A stretch of 64,000 nt of DNA from Caballeronia novacaledonica (GCF_900258035.1 NZ_OGTP01000011.1:62001-126000); one strand, 5' to 3'. Numbered from the stretch's first letter, positions 36,817 to 46,755 are shown. Translations and numbers: made by a program. The notes: generated from the letters alone by a model not told the origin.

Positions 36817-38061
36817 TTAGTGAGCCACGGCAGCCGCGCCGTGTTCGTCGATGAGATGTCCGGTATAGAAGCGATCCAGCGAGAACGGCGCGTTCAACGC
36901 ATGCGGCTCGTCCTTCGCGATGGTGTGCGCATACGCCCAGCCCGAACCCGGCGTTGCCTTGAAGCCGCCCGTGCCCCAGCCGCAGTTGAAGTAGAGACCC
37001 TTCACGTCGGTCTTGGAGATGATCGGGCACGCATCCGGCGAGACGTCGACGATGCCGCCCCACTGCCGATTCATGCGCACGCGCGAGAACACCGGGAACA
37101 TTTCGACGATCGCCTCCAGCGTGCCTTCGATGATGTGGAAGCTGCCGCGCTGACCGAAGCCCGTGTACTGATCGACGCCCGCGCCGATCACGAGATCGCC
37201 CTTGTCGGACTGGCTGATGTACGCGTGCACCGCGTTCGACATCACGACCGTATTCACGACCGGCTTGATCGGTTCAGACACGAGCGCCTGCAACGGATGG
37301 CTTTCGAGCGGCAGACGCACGCCGGCCATGTCGGCGAGCGTCGTCGTGTTGCCCGCCGCAACGACCGCGACTTTCTTCGCCTTGATGAAGCCCTTCGTCG
37401 TATCGACGCCCGTCACCTGATTGCCGTCGCGGCGAATGCCGACGACCTGGCAGTTCTGGATGATGTCGACGCCCGCCTGATCCGCGCCGCGCGCGAAGCC
37501 CCACGCGACCGCATCGTGCCGCGCCACGCCGCCGCGACGCTGAATCGACGCGCCCAGCACCGGATAGCGGCTGTTGAGGTTGATCGTCGGCTCGATTTCC
37601 TTGATCTGCTGCGGCGTGAGGAACTCGGCATCGACGCCGTTCAGGCGGTTGGCGTTCACGCGGCGCTCCGTGTCGCGCACGTCCTGCAGCGTGTGCGCGA
37701 GGTTCATCACGCCGCGCTGCGAGAACATCACGTTGTAGTTGAGGTCTTGCGAGAGCCCTTCCCACAGCTTCATCGCTTTCTCGTACAGCGCGGCCGATTC
37801 GTCCCACAGATAGTTCGAGCGCACGATGGTCGTGTTGCGCGCCGTATTGCCGCCGCCTATCCAGCCTTTCTCCAGAATCGCGACGTTCGTGATGCCGTGC
37901 TCTTTCGCGAGGTAATACGCGGTCGCGAGACCATGACCGCCGCCGCCGACGATCACCACGTCGTACTCGCGCTTCGGCTCGGGACTTCGCCACTGGCGCT
38001 CCCAGTTCTCGTGATACGACATGCCGTTGCGCAAGAGGCTGAAGATGGAATAGCGGCTCAT
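36817..38061 (-). CDS. soxB: Sarcosine oxidase beta subunit SoxB
   Basis: 414-aa catalytic subunit: FAD loop [19 protein letters not shown] at about residues 34-52; His182 in [11 protein letters not shown] is the likely covalent FMN attachment residue. Oxidises sarcosine. ATG 38061 ([14 protein letters not shown]) matches the family start; the extension to 38124 runs into sdaA. 31 bp after sdaA. Confidence 0.97.
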   Translation of the reverse strand: MSRYSIFSLLRNGMSYHENWERQWRSPEPKREYDVVIVGGGGHGLATAYYLAKEHGITNVAILEKGWIGGGNTARNTTIVRSNYLWDESAALYEKAMKLWEGLSQDLNYNVMFSQRGVMNLAHTLQDVRDTERRVNANRLNGVDAEFLTPQQIKEIEPTINLNSRYPVLGASIQRRGGVARHDAVAWGFARGADQAGVDIIQNCQVVGIRRDGNQVTGVDTTKGFIKAKKVAVVAAGNTTTLADMAGVRLPLESHPLQALVSEPIKPVVNTVVMSNAVHAYISQSDKGDLVIGAGVDQYTGFGQRGSFHIIEGTLEAIVEMFPVFSRVRMNRQWGGIVDVSPDACPIISKTDVKGLYFNCGWGTGGFKATPGSGWAYAHTIAKDEPHALNAPFSLDRFYTGHLIDEHGAAAVAH

Positions 38062-38092
38062 GGTGTTTCTCTTCCTTCGTGGTGTCCTGAAT

Positions 38093-39487
38093 TCAGCATT
38101 CGATGACGTTGACGGCGAGGCCACCGCGCGACGTCTCCTTGTATTTCGTCTTCATGTCGGCGCCGGTTTCGCGCATCGTCTTGATGACCGAATCGAGCGA
38201 CACGTAATGCGTGCCGTCGCCCTTCATCGCCATGCGCGCGGCGTTGATCGCCTTGATCGCGCCCATTGCGTTGCGTTCGATGCACGGAATCTGCACCAGC
38301 CCGCCGACCGGATCGCAGGTCATGCCGAGGTTGTGTTCCATGCCGATTTCCGCGGCGTTTTCCACTTGAGCGGGCGTGCCGCCCATCACCGCGGCAAGCG
38401 CGGCGGCGGCCATCGAGCACGCGACGCCAACTTCGCCCTGACAGCCGACTTCCGCGCCGGAGATCGAAGCCGTTTCCTTGTAGATGATGCCGATGGCCGC
38501 AGCCGTCAGAAGAAAGCGCACGATGCCTTCGTCGTTCGAGCCGTGCATGAACTTCACGTAGTAGTGCAGCACGGCGGGAATCACGCCGGCCGCGCCATTG
38601 GTCGGCGCGGTGACGACGCGGCCGCCCGCCGCGTTTTCTTCGTTGACGGCCATCGCGTAGAGATTGACCCAGTCGAGCATCGACAAGGGATCTCGCAGCG
38701 ATTCTTCGGAACGCGAGCGCAACGAGGCGCTGAGATCGGCCGCGCGGCGCTTCACGTGCATCGGACCGGGCAACTCGCCGCGTTCCTTGCAGCCACGCTC
38801 GACGCACGCGGCCATCACGCGCCACACCGCAAGCAGGCCTTCGCGCACGTCGGCTTCGCTGCGATTCGCGCATTCGTTCTGCATCGTCACGTCCGCGATA
38901 GACAGACCTGTCTCCTGACAGACGCGCATCAGGTCGTCGCCGGTGCGAAACGGATGCGGCACGACGTTGCCCGCGCGCAGACCGTTCACGCGATCGCCTT
39001 CGCGATTCACGACGAAGCCGCCGCCGATCGAGTAATACTCTTTCTCGACGAGCAACTGGCCGTTCTCGTCGAACGCCTGAAAGCGCATGCCGTTCGGATG
39101 CACGATGCTCGATCCCGGCGCGCCCGGCATCAGCTTGCGATAGAAGCCGATGTGCTCGCGCTCCTCGAACGCGACTTCGTGCGTGCCGAGCAGCTTGAGG
39201 CGCTTCGACGCGCGAATGTCGGCGAGGCGCGGCGCGATCGTGTCGGGATCGATGAGGTCGGGCAGATTGCCTTCGAGACCGAGCAGCACGGCCTTGTCGG
39301 TGCCGTGGCCCTTGCCGGTTGCGCCGAGCGAGCCGAACAGCTCGGCGCGCACGCGGGTGACGAAGGCGAGCAGATTGGCGTCCTCGATATGCGACGCGAA
39401 ACGGCACGCCGCGATCATCGGTCCGACGGTATGCGAGCTCGACGGTCCGATGCCGATCTTGAACAGATCGAAAACGCTGACGTTCAT
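38093..39487 (-). CDS. sdaA: L-serine ammonia-lyase
   Basis: 464-aa single-chain iron-sulfur serine dehydratase giving pyruvate and ammonia. Starts with [18 protein letters not shown]; the 4Fe-4S cysteines are in the C-terminal half ([30 protein letters not shown]). In this operon it would consume serine made from glycine plus methylene-THF, so carbon from betaine can reach pyruvate; the serine hydroxymethyltransferase itself is not in the window. ATG 39487 is chosen at the conserved N-terminus. Confidence 0.96.
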   Translation of the reverse strand: MNVSVFDLFKIGIGPSSSHTVGPMIAACRFASHIEDANLLAFVTRVRAELFGSLGATGKGHGTDKAVLLGLEGNLPDLIDPDTIAPRLADIRASKRLKLLGTHEVAFEEREHIGFYRKLMPGAPGSSIVHPNGMRFQAFDENGQLLVEKEYYSIGGGFVVNREGDRVNGLRAGNVVPHPFRTGDDLMRVCQETGLSIADVTMQNECANRSEADVREGLLAVWRVMAACVERGCKERGELPGPMHVKRRAADLSASLRSRSEESLRDPLSMLDWVNLYAMAVNEENAAGGRVVTAPTNGAAGVIPAVLHYYVKFMHGSNDEGIVRFLLTAAAIGIIYKETASISGAEVGCQGEVGVACSMAAAALAAVMGGTPAQVENAAEIGMEHNLGMTCDPVGGLVQIPCIERNAMGAIKAINAARMAMKGDGTHYVSLDSVIKTMRETGADMKTKYKETSRGGLAVNVIEC

Positions 39488-39842
39488 GGGCGAGTCCCTG
39501 GTTTGGCGTTGCGCACGATGCGCGACCGTGGTTTCGGTATGTCGCTCATTGCACCAAACCCTGAAAAGACCCGATAGAACAAAGACGCCATCGAAATGGG
39601 ATCGCGGCGTCAGGGCTTCATCGCCGCCTGCTGCTTCGCGACGGTTATCGACGCCGATCGCGCTAACAGAGCATTTCGCATCTGGCGCGTTTTTGCGCAC
39701 TTTCGTTGCACTTTCCTGATTTTTGAGACTGGTCCGAATCGCTGCGCGGGCATGCATCGGTATATTCCCTAGGTTCCCGGACGGACCGCGCCACGCGGCT
39801 TCCGTCCGCTTCCTCCTTGTCTCGCTTCTCTGGTTTGCATCG
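39488..39842. other. Promoter region of the sdaA-sox operon, 355 bp
   Basis: Divergent gap between sdaA (minus) and the small membrane protein (plus). CGAC occurs at 39523, 39639 and 39649 but no pair has the 21-bp spacing found in the other promoters. Some open reading extends left of 39843, without a ribosome-binding site. Confidence 0.4.
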
Positions 39843-40157
39843 ATGGAATCTCACGCTCTTCCCGATCAGTTCTTGAAATCCTGGGTTCTCGCTTTCCTCG
39901 TCGGCGTGGCTGTCGTCGGCACGCTTCAGGCAGCGGACCTTCTCGCAGTCGATCACGTGCTCACGCGCCAGGCGCCCGTCTGGGGCGCGCTCATGCTGCT
40001 CTGTTCGATCGATCCCGTGTTGCGCTACCTCGGCGTGTTGAAGGCCGAAGTCGAGCAGCGCTGGGGCGATTACACCATCGCGAGCCTGCTCGGACGCTCG
40101 ACCGGCGCGCTCGTCGGCGGCGCCTTCGCCTGGGCGTTCGCCGTGCTCGGCGGCTGA
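39843..40157 (+). CDS. Small membrane protein of unknown function
   Basis: 104 aa with three hydrophobic stretches (about 12-32, 45-62 and 85-103) and a short charged loop ([15 protein letters not shown]). I do not recognise the family. ATG 39843 is the simplest start; an upstream start in the same frame at 39723 adds a basic stretch without a clear ribosome-binding site. It precedes the GlxA regulator by 116 bp on the same strand. Confidence 0.62.
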   Translation: MESHALPDQFLKSWVLAFLVGVAVVGTLQAADLLAVDHVLTRQAPVWGALMLLCSIDPVLRYLGVLKAEVEQRWGDYTIASLLGRSTGALVGGAFAWAFAVLGG

Positions 40158-40273
40158 AGGCCTTCGCTTTCCAGTCGTTCGCAATCACGCGGCGGCCGTC
40201 TTTCTGACACGCTCCCGGCGCTCGCGGGCGAGTGTTATGCTCGCTGGATAACCTCCAGCCGCATGTCTTCCGC

Positions 40274-41362
40274 ATGAACGCCGCAGAGCCTCTTCCGCCG
40301 TCTTCCGTCGACGGTCAATCGAAATCGCGCATTCGCTTCGGCATCATCCTGCTGCCGAACTTCACGCTGACCGCGTTCTCCGGTTTCGTCGACCTGTTGC
40401 GTCTGTCCGCCGACGAAGGCGATTTCAGCCGTCCGGTGCGCTGCTCGTGGAGCGTGATCGGCGAGACGCTCGCGCCGGTGCGCGCGAGCTGCGGCATTCA
40501 GATCACGCCGTGGGAAACCTACGATCAGGCCGAGCCGTTCGATTACGTCGTCGTGGTGGGCGGCCTGCTGCATTCCGGACCCGCCACCAGTGACGCGACG
40601 CTGCAGTTCATCCGCCGCGCGGCCGCGTCGAATGCGACGCTCGTCGGCATGTGCACGGGCGTGTTCTCGCTGATGCGCGCGGGCGTGCTCGAAGGGCATC
40701 GCATCTGCGTAAGCTGGTTTCACTACTGGGATTTCATCGAGCGCTTTCCGCACGCCGACGAGAAATCATTGATCGCGGATCGCCTCTTCGTGATCGACAG
40801 AAGGCGCATCACGTGTTCGGGCGGGCGCGCATCGATCGATGTCGCCGCCGCCATTCTGCTGCGTCACTTCGAAACGGCGACGGTGCAAAAGGCGCTGCGC
40901 ATCCTGCTCGTCGACGACATGCAGAAGGGCAACGCGCCGCAGCCGCATCCGCCCGGTCTCGCGCCCGCGACGCATCCGAAGGTGAAACGTGCGATCCTGC
41001 TGATGGAGCAGCACGTCGGACGTTCGCTCACGCTCGATGAACTCGCGCACAAGCTCGATCTGTCGACGCGGCAACTCGAACGCCTCTTCAAGGCGGAAAC
41101 CGGCAAGGCGCCGCAGGCGTACGCGAAGCAGGTGCGGCTGCGCACCGCCGCGTGGCTTCTGACGAGTTCGGACAAGACGGTGGCGGATATCGCGTCGAGT
41201 TGCGGTTTCTCCGATGCATCGCATCTCGGCCGCGAATTCCGCAAGCAATTCGGCTTGCCGCCGATGATGTATCGCGAGCAAGGCGGCGCGCCGGATGCGC
41301 AGGAAGCCGATCAGGCAATGGACTACGACGAAACTTTCCCGGGCCGCGCCCAGGCGATCTAG
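40274..41362 (+). CDS. GlxA-family AraC-type regulator (third)
   Basis: 362-aa protein with DJ-1-like domain (elbow VGMCTGVF with Cys) and C-terminal AraC HTH pair (LTLDELAHKLDLSTRQLERLF; second near ADIASSCGFSDASHLGREF). Less similar to the other three GlxA proteins here, and with a longer acidic C-terminal tail. It is followed after 49 bp by a class II aldolase on the same strand, so that gene is its likely target. ATG 40274 chosen; an upstream in-frame start at 40232 is possible. Confidence 0.88.
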   Translation: MNAAEPLPPSSVDGQSKSRIRFGIILLPNFTLTAFSGFVDLLRLSADEGDFSRPVRCSWSVIGETLAPVRASCGIQITPWETYDQAEPFDYVVVVGGLLHSGPATSDATLQFIRRAAASNATLVGMCTGVFSLMRAGVLEGHRICVSWFHYWDFIERFPHADEKSLIADRLFVIDRRRITCSGGRASIDVAAAILLRHFETATVQKALRILLVDDMQKGNAPQPHPPGLAPATHPKVKRAILLMEQHVGRSLTLDELAHKLDLSTRQLERLFKAETGKAPQAYAKQVRLRTAAWLLTSSDKTVADIASSCGFSDASHLGREFRKQFGLPPMMYREQGGAPDAQEADQAMDYDETFPGRAQAI

Positions 41363-41411
41363 CAGAATCTGTTCACGTTTTCCGCGGCTCATCAAACCAA
41401 GGAGGAACGGC

Positions 41412-42176
41412 ATGGAGACTCACGGATTTTCGCAGGAAGAATGGCAGGTGCGGTGCGAACTGGCGGCGCTTTATCGCGTGATCGGCCACTTCCGCTGGAC
41501 CGACATGATCTTCACGCACATCAGCGCGCGCGTGCCGGGAGCGGATCATCACTTTCTGATCAACCGCTATGGCGTGCTATTCGACGAGATGCGCGCATCG
41601 GATCTCGTGCGCATCGACAGCGAGGGACGTCCGGTCGAAGCGCGCGCAAGCGACGATCCCGCGCGCTATCGCGTGAATCCGGCGGGCTTCACGATTCACT
41701 CGGCCGTTCATATGGCGCGTCCCGATGTGGCGTGCGTCGTACATACGCACACGGCGGCGGGCGCGGCGGTATCGGCGCAAAAGCAGGGCCTTCTCCCCAT
41801 CAGCCAGCATGCGCTGAAGTATTACGGGCATCTCGCCTATCACGACTATGAAGGGATCGCACTCGATCTCGCGGAACGTGACCGGCTCGTCAACGATCTC
41901 GGATCGCACAACGCCATGATTCTGAAGAATCACGGCTTGCTGACTTGCGGGAAGTCGATTCCGGAGGCGTTTCAGGAAATGTACTTTCTTGAAAGGGCCT
42001 GCGAGATTCAGATTCGCGCATTGGCGGGCCATGCGGAATTGAATCTGCCGTCGCAGAGGGTTTGCGAGTTGACGGCCGAGCAATATCGGCGGGACGAGTC
42101 CGACGGGATCATGGCGCTGCAGTGGGAAGCGGCGTTGAGGATGATCGAAGGCGCGAAGCCCGATTACCGGAGCTGA
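41412..42176 (+). CDS. Class II aldolase/adducin family protein
   Basis: 254-aa protein of the L-fuculose-phosphate aldolase/adducin fold. Zinc histidines are visible in VVHTHT (about 112-117) and further downstream (KNHGLLTCG), with FTHISARVPG near the N-terminus. Family members include aldolases, epimerases and decarboxylases; substrate unknown. Strong AAGGAGG ribosome-binding site before ATG 41412. Probably co-regulated with the upstream GlxA gene. Confidence 0.88.
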   Translation: METHGFSQEEWQVRCELAALYRVIGHFRWTDMIFTHISARVPGADHHFLINRYGVLFDEMRASDLVRIDSEGRPVEARASDDPARYRVNPAGFTIHSAVHMARPDVACVVHTHTAAGAAVSAQKQGLLPISQHALKYYGHLAYHDYEGIALDLAERDRLVNDLGSHNAMILKNHGLLTCGKSIPEAFQEMYFLERACEIQIRALAGHAELNLPSQRVCELTAEQYRRDESDGIMALQWEAALRMIEGAKPDYRS

Positions 42177-42200
42177 CGCGCCTTCTTCGCATCACTGCGT

Positions 42201-43136
42201 TCAGTTGCCGGCGACGTAGGCCTTCACCGCCGGCAACCCATCCTTGCCATCGAACGTCTTCACACCCGCAAGCCATTTATCGAGCACCGCCGGATTCGCC
42301 TTGAGCCATTCACGCGCCGCCTTGTTCGCATCGGTCTTGTTCATGATCGGCAGCATCACGTGGTTCTCGATGTCCGTCGTGAACTGCAGGTTCGACACGA
42401 GCTTCGCGACATTCGGGCAGCGCGCATCGTAGTCCGTCGGCGTGACGCTCAGCACCTTCGCCTCGCCGTAGTTCGGACCGAACACGTCGTCGCCGCCGGC
42501 GAGATAGTCGATCTTCATCTGCACGTTCATCGGATGCGGCTCCCAGCCGAGGAACACGATCGGCTTCTTCTCGCGGATCGCGCGATTCACCTCGACCAGC
42601 ATGCCCGCCTCGCTCGATTCCACGAGCTTGAACTTGCCGAGCCCGTACAGGTTGTTGTCGATCATCTTCTTGATGAGCGCATTGCCGTCGTTGCCCGGTT
42701 CGATGCCGTAAATCTTGCCATCCAGCTTGTCGTAGTTCTTCGCGATGTCGCTGAAGTTTTTGATGCCCGCCTGATACGCGTAATCGGGCACGGCGAGCGT
42801 GTACTTCGCGCCGGTCAGATTCGGTGTCGGCAGAACTTTGATTTGATTAGCTTTCCTGAACGAATCGATCATCGGGTCCATTGTCGGCGACCAGTAGCCG
42901 AGGAATACGTCGATCTGCTTGCTCTTCACGCCCGCGAACGTGATCGGCACGGACGCGATGGTCTTCGTCGGGTTATAGCCGAGTCCCTGAAGAATGGTCG
43001 ATGCGAGTCCGGTCGTCGCGGCGATATCCGTCCAGCCGACATCGGCGAAACGCACGTTTTTGCATGCGGCGGGTTCGGCGGCATAGGCTCCCGACAAACC
43101 GGATATCAAAGCTGCCGCGATCCACAAGCGTTTCAT
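42201..43136 (-). CDS. choX: Choline ABC transporter substrate-binding protein ChoX
   Basis: 311-aa periplasmic protein: signal peptide of about 19 residues (ends GAYAAE), then NVRFADVGWTDIAAT. Aromatic box segments GWTDI, LGYWSP, VPDYAYQAG and FLGWEPHPMN fit the ChoX choline site (three Trp and a Tyr). It follows the GlxA gene by 94 bp in the choV-choW-glxA-choX cluster, so this is the canonical binding partner of ChoVW. Confidence 0.94.
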   Translation of the reverse strand: MKRLWIAAALISGLSGAYAAEPAACKNVRFADVGWTDIAATTGLASTILQGLGYNPTKTIASVPITFAGVKSKQIDVFLGYWSPTMDPMIDSFRKANQIKVLPTPNLTGAKYTLAVPDYAYQAGIKNFSDIAKNYDKLDGKIYGIEPGNDGNALIKKMIDNNLYGLGKFKLVESSEAGMLVEVNRAIREKKPIVFLGWEPHPMNVQMKIDYLAGGDDVFGPNYGEAKVLSVTPTDYDARCPNVAKLVSNLQFTTDIENHVMLPIMNKTDANKAAREWLKANPAVLDKWLAGVKTFDGKDGLPAVKAYVAGN

Positions 43137-43230
43137 CTATCTCTCTCCCGATTTTTTTAAGGCATGAAGCGGCCCGCGCGCGCGACCCGAAAGCCCGCGC
43201 GGACCGAAGAAAAAACAGACTGGAAAGACG

Positions 43231-44223
43231 TCAGGCCGACAAGCGGCGCTCCACGCTCGGCGCATGCCCGAACTGCGCGCGATACGCCTTGCTGAAGTGA
43301 CAAGGCGAATGGAATCCGCAGATGCTCGTCACGCGCGCGATCGATGCATCCGTGTTGCGCAAGAGTTCACGCGCGCGGCGCAAACGCAGCGTCAGGTAGT
43401 AATGCGTCGGCGATACGTTGAGGAACATCTTGAACATGCGCTGCAAGTGCCGCTGCGACAGATGCACGAGGCGCGCGAGTTCTTCGAGCGACAGCGGCTC
43501 TTCGATATTCGCCTCCATCAGCCGCACGACTTCGACAAGCTCGGCGCGCGAGAAACCGACGCGCGCATCGACGGGAATGTGCTGGTAATCCGTCGATCCG
43601 CGTATGCGCTCGACGATGAACTGCTCCGACACCTGCGCCGCGTGCGCCTGCCCGAGCCGCATGCCGACGAGATTGAGCATCAGATCGAGCGGCGCGGTGC
43701 CGCCCGTGCAGGTCAGGCGATCGCGATCGATCACGAAGAGTTCGTCCGCGAATCGCACATGCGGGAAGCGCTTGTTCACCGGCGACATGTCTTCCCAGTG
43801 CAGCGTGCAGCGATAACCGTCGAGCAGCTTCGCCGCGAGCAGCGCATACGGCCCGGTGCAGATGCCGCCGAGCGGAATGCCCGCTTCATGCGCGCGCCGC
43901 AGGAGTTCGATCACCTTGTCGTCGACATAATCGGCGACATGCCAGCCCGCGCACACGATCAGCACGTCCGGCATGCCTGCCTCGTCGAGCGTCACGGTCG
44001 GCTTCACGGTGATGCCGTTGCTCGCGCGCGCGGGCTCGCCTTCCGGCGTGATGATCGACCATCGATAGTGCTGCTCGCGGCCCACGTAGTTGGCCATGCG
44101 CAGCACTTCGACCGCGCTCGTGAACGCGATCATCGAAAAGTTCGGCAAGGTGAGAAAGCCGAAGTGCGCGAGATTGGACAACGGTGAATCGGTAACCGCT
44201 GGAACGATCGCGTCGCGCTTCAT
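43231..44223 (-). CDS. GlxA-family AraC-type regulator embedded in the choline uptake operon, GbdR-like
   Basis: 330-aa DJ-1-like plus AraC HTH protein (elbow GGICTGPY; HTH LSLEELARLVHLSQRHLQRMF). Starts ATG 44223 (MKRDAIVPAVTDSPL), 14 bp after choW and on the same strand, so it sits between choW and choX. Closely related to the regulator at 24475. Best candidate GbdR: betaine-responsive activator of choline uptake and betaine oxidation. Direct ligand evidence is not visible. Confidence 0.9.
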   Translation of the reverse strand: MKRDAIVPAVTDSPLSNLAHFGFLTLPNFSMIAFTSAVEVLRMANYVGREQHYRWSIITPEGEPARASNGITVKPTVTLDEAGMPDVLIVCAGWHVADYVDDKVIELLRRAHEAGIPLGGICTGPYALLAAKLLDGYRCTLHWEDMSPVNKRFPHVRFADELFVIDRDRLTCTGGTAPLDLMLNLVGMRLGQAHAAQVSEQFIVERIRGSTDYQHIPVDARVGFSRAELVEVVRLMEANIEEPLSLEELARLVHLSQRHLQRMFKMFLNVSPTHYYLTLRLRRARELLRNTDASIARVTSICGFHSPCHFSKAYRAQFGHAPSVERRLSA

Positions 44224-44237
44224 GGGTCGATGCCTTC

Positions 44238-45140
44238 CTAGCTTTGTTGCGTCGCCGGTTCGCGGCGCACTTTCATCACGCTCTTCAGGCCGGCGAACAA
44301 CGGGGCGCGCGCCATGCCGGGCGAACGTCCGAAGCTCTCGGTGATGCGGTCGAGAATGATCGCCAGCAACACCACCGACAAGCCGCTCTCGAAGCCGAGG
44401 CCGATATCCAGGCGCTGAATCGATGCAAGCACGTCGTTGCCCAGGCCGCCCGCGCCGACCATCGACGCGATGATGACCATCGACAACGCCATCATGATCG
44501 TCTGGTTCACGCCGGTCATGATCGAAGGCAGCGCGTTCGGAATTTGCACCTTGTAGAGCAATTGCCACGGCGTGCAGCCGAACGCCTGACCCGCCTCGAC
44601 GATCTCGCGATTCACCTGCTTGATGCCGAGCGCGGTGAGACGCACGGCAGGCGGCATCGCGAAGATGACCGTGGCCAGAATGCCCGGCACGCGTCCGAGG
44701 CCGAACAGCATCGCGGCGGGAATCAGGTAGACGAAGGCGGGCATCGTCTGCATCAGGTCGAGGACCGGACGCACGGCCATTTCGACGTACTTGCTCTTCG
44801 AGGTCCAGATGCCGAGCGGAATGCCGAGCAAGAGACTGATGAACGTCGACGACAACGTGAGGCCCAGCGTGATGACCATCTGGTCCCAGAAGTTCGTCGC
44901 GTAGATCAGCAGCAGCGAAGCGAGCACGAACGCCGCGAATCGCCAGCCGACACGCCACAAGCCGATGCCGACGAAGATCGCCATCAACAGCCACATCGGA
45001 ATGGCCTGCAGGCCGTGCTCGATCGCCGCGGCGAACGTTTCGATGACCTTGCCGATGGAGTCGAAGGTTTTCGCGTCGTGATCGAGGAGATAGTGGACGC
45101 CGTGGTCCACCCAAGTGCCAAGCGGAATGATTTCAGACAT
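44238..45140 (-). CDS. choW: Choline ABC transporter permease ChoW
   Basis: 300-aa inner-membrane permease of the ProW/OpuAB family. Hydrophobic segments span most of the sequence; the EAA-like cytoplasmic loop is EAGQAFGCTPWQLLYKVQIPNALPSIMTGVNQ. Overlaps choV by 8 nt. Imports choline with ChoV and ChoX. Confidence 0.95.
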   Translation of the reverse strand: MSEIIPLGTWVDHGVHYLLDHDAKTFDSIGKVIETFAAAIEHGLQAIPMWLLMAIFVGIGLWRVGWRFAAFVLASLLLIYATNFWDQMVITLGLTLSSTFISLLLGIPLGIWTSKSKYVEMAVRPVLDLMQTMPAFVYLIPAAMLFGLGRVPGILATVIFAMPPAVRLTALGIKQVNREIVEAGQAFGCTPWQLLYKVQIPNALPSIMTGVNQTIMMALSMVIIASMVGAGGLGNDVLASIQRLDIGLGFESGLSVVLLAIILDRITESFGRSPGMARAPLFAGLKSVMKVRREPATQQS

Positions 45141-46311
45141 GGGAACCTCGATGGTGCGTAAGGACCTTCAGGACGTTGGTCTTGTTGATCGAACCGCAAT
45201 ACAGACCGTCGGCATCGACGACCGGCAGCGGCGCCGGGCTCGCGACCACGCGATTCACGACGTCGTCGAGCGCCATGCTGCACTCGACGCATTCGATGGG
45301 ATTGATCTGCGGCGCGGCGTTGCCGTTCGCATCGCGCCCGACGAAGCCGCGGATGCGGCGCTGCGCATCCAGCACGAACGCGTAGTCCGCGCTGCCGTTG
45401 AGCGTCGCCGCGATGCTCGACGCGTCGATCTGCGGCGAGTGCCTGATGAGCGGCACGTCGTCCGTCTGCATCAGGTCGCCCGCGGTCAGATAGCGGCTCG
45501 TGTCGATGCCTTCGAAGAACGCTTCCACGTAGTCGTCGGCCGGATTGGTGATGATTTCCTGCGGCGTGCCGATCTGCACCACGCGGCCGCCTTCCATGAT
45601 CGCGATGCGCGTGCCGATGCGCATCGCCTCTTCCAGATCGTGCGACACGAACAGAATCGTGCGGCGCTGCTCGCGTTGCAGTTCGAGCAGCACGTTCTGC
45701 ATTTCCTTGCGCTTGAGCGGATCGAGCGCGGAGAACGCCTCGTCCATGATCATCAGCGACGGATTCACCGCCAGCGCGCGTGCAAGACCCACACGCTGCT
45801 GCATGCCGCCCGATAGTTGCGCGGGCAACTTCTGCGCGAACGGCGCCAGGCCGACTTGTTCGAGCACCGTCATCGCGCGCGCCTCGCGCTCCTTCTTGCC
45901 GACGCCCGCGACCTCGAGGCCGAATGCGGCGTTGGAAAGAACAGTGCGCTGCGGCATCAGTGCGAAGGACTGGAACACCATGCTCATGTCCTTGCGGCGC
46001 AGGGACGTGAGCTCCGAACGCGGCACGGCGGCCACGTCGCGGCCGTCGATCAGCACTTTGCCGGCCGTCGGTTCCACGAGCCGGTTGATGAGGCGGATCA
46101 GCGTGGATTTGCCCGAACCGGACAGACCCATGAGCACGAAAATCTCGCCTTCCTTGACGTCGAAGGAGACGTTATGGACGCCGACGATCTGTCCGGTGCG
46201 CTTGAAGACTTCTTCCTTCGTCGCGCCACCGGCCAGCATGTCCAGCGCCTGTTTGGGACTGTTGCCAAATACTTTGCACAGTCCTTCGACTACTACCTTG
46301 GGGGAATTCAT
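45133..46311 (-). CDS. choV: Choline ABC transporter ATP-binding protein ChoV
   Basis: 392-aa ATPase: Walker A GLSGSGKST, signature LSGGMQQRVGLARAL, Walker B SLMIMDEAFSALDPL. The C-terminal part is the CBS-type regulatory region of ProV/OpuAA relatives. ATG 46311 (MNSPKVVVEGLCKVFG) chosen. First gene of choV-choW-glxA-choX, with a CGAC direct repeat 83 bp upstream. Confidence 0.95.
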   Translation of the reverse strand: MNSPKVVVEGLCKVFGNSPKQALDMLAGGATKEEVFKRTGQIVGVHNVSFDVKEGEIFVLMGLSGSGKSTLIRLINRLVEPTAGKVLIDGRDVAAVPRSELTSLRRKDMSMVFQSFALMPQRTVLSNAAFGLEVAGVGKKEREARAMTVLEQVGLAPFAQKLPAQLSGGMQQRVGLARALAVNPSLMIMDEAFSALDPLKRKEMQNVLLELQREQRRTILFVSHDLEEAMRIGTRIAIMEGGRVVQIGTPQEIITNPADDYVEAFFEGIDTSRYLTAGDLMQTDDVPLIRHSPQIDASSIAATLNGSADYAFVLDAQRRIRGFVGRDANGNAAPQINPIECVECSMALDDVVNRVVASPAPLPVVDADGLYCGSINKTNVLKVLTHHRGSHV

Positions 46312-46755
46312 CGAATATCTCCTGGCGTGGGCGGACGCTCGTCCGCGCTGTGCATACATAGTTGCCAGAAAAAAGTCACATCAGCCGACTATTTGCGACA
46401 ACCACCTGTGGAAATACGACACCGGAATAAGGGCGAAAGTGCCAACTGATATGCGAAGCCTTGCTGGACAAGGGTTTGCGGGGAGCGAATAGAACGAACT
46501 TGCGCTTTTCGGCGTGTCGCGCAAATACAAGTCGCTGCGCCATTTTGCGATGCAGGCGCCTTGTGATGACGCTGTCAGCGAGTCGAAAGGAGTCGCGCGC
46601 GAGACGCGAATGGGAGATGCGTCCGGCAAAAAGCCGAAGCGGTGTGAAAACTGCTAGAAAAACTACAGGAAGAGGAAGAAGTGGCGGGCGGGTCGTACGG
46701 CGAGTGCCGTCGTATGTTGCTCGTGTTCTGTTTCCCGCGCCGCCTCAGCTACGCA
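46312..46755. other. choV upstream region, 444 bp
   Basis: Contains direct-repeat site 3 at 46394-46420. No gene is convincing between there and the 50-aa frame at 46756. Confidence 0.45.
46394..46420 (-). promoter_or_regulatory. Candidate operator, TGCGAC-N15-TACGAC (site 3)
   Basis: CGAC cores 21 bp apart with central CTGTG. 83 bp upstream of choV, in the same orientation relative to the gene as the other four sites. Confidence 0.5.

Noticed and set aside
39523..39652. CGAC pairs upstream of sdaA
   Set aside because: Spacings do not match 21 bp; one pair is 10 bp apart. Chance occurrence in GC-rich DNA cannot be excluded.
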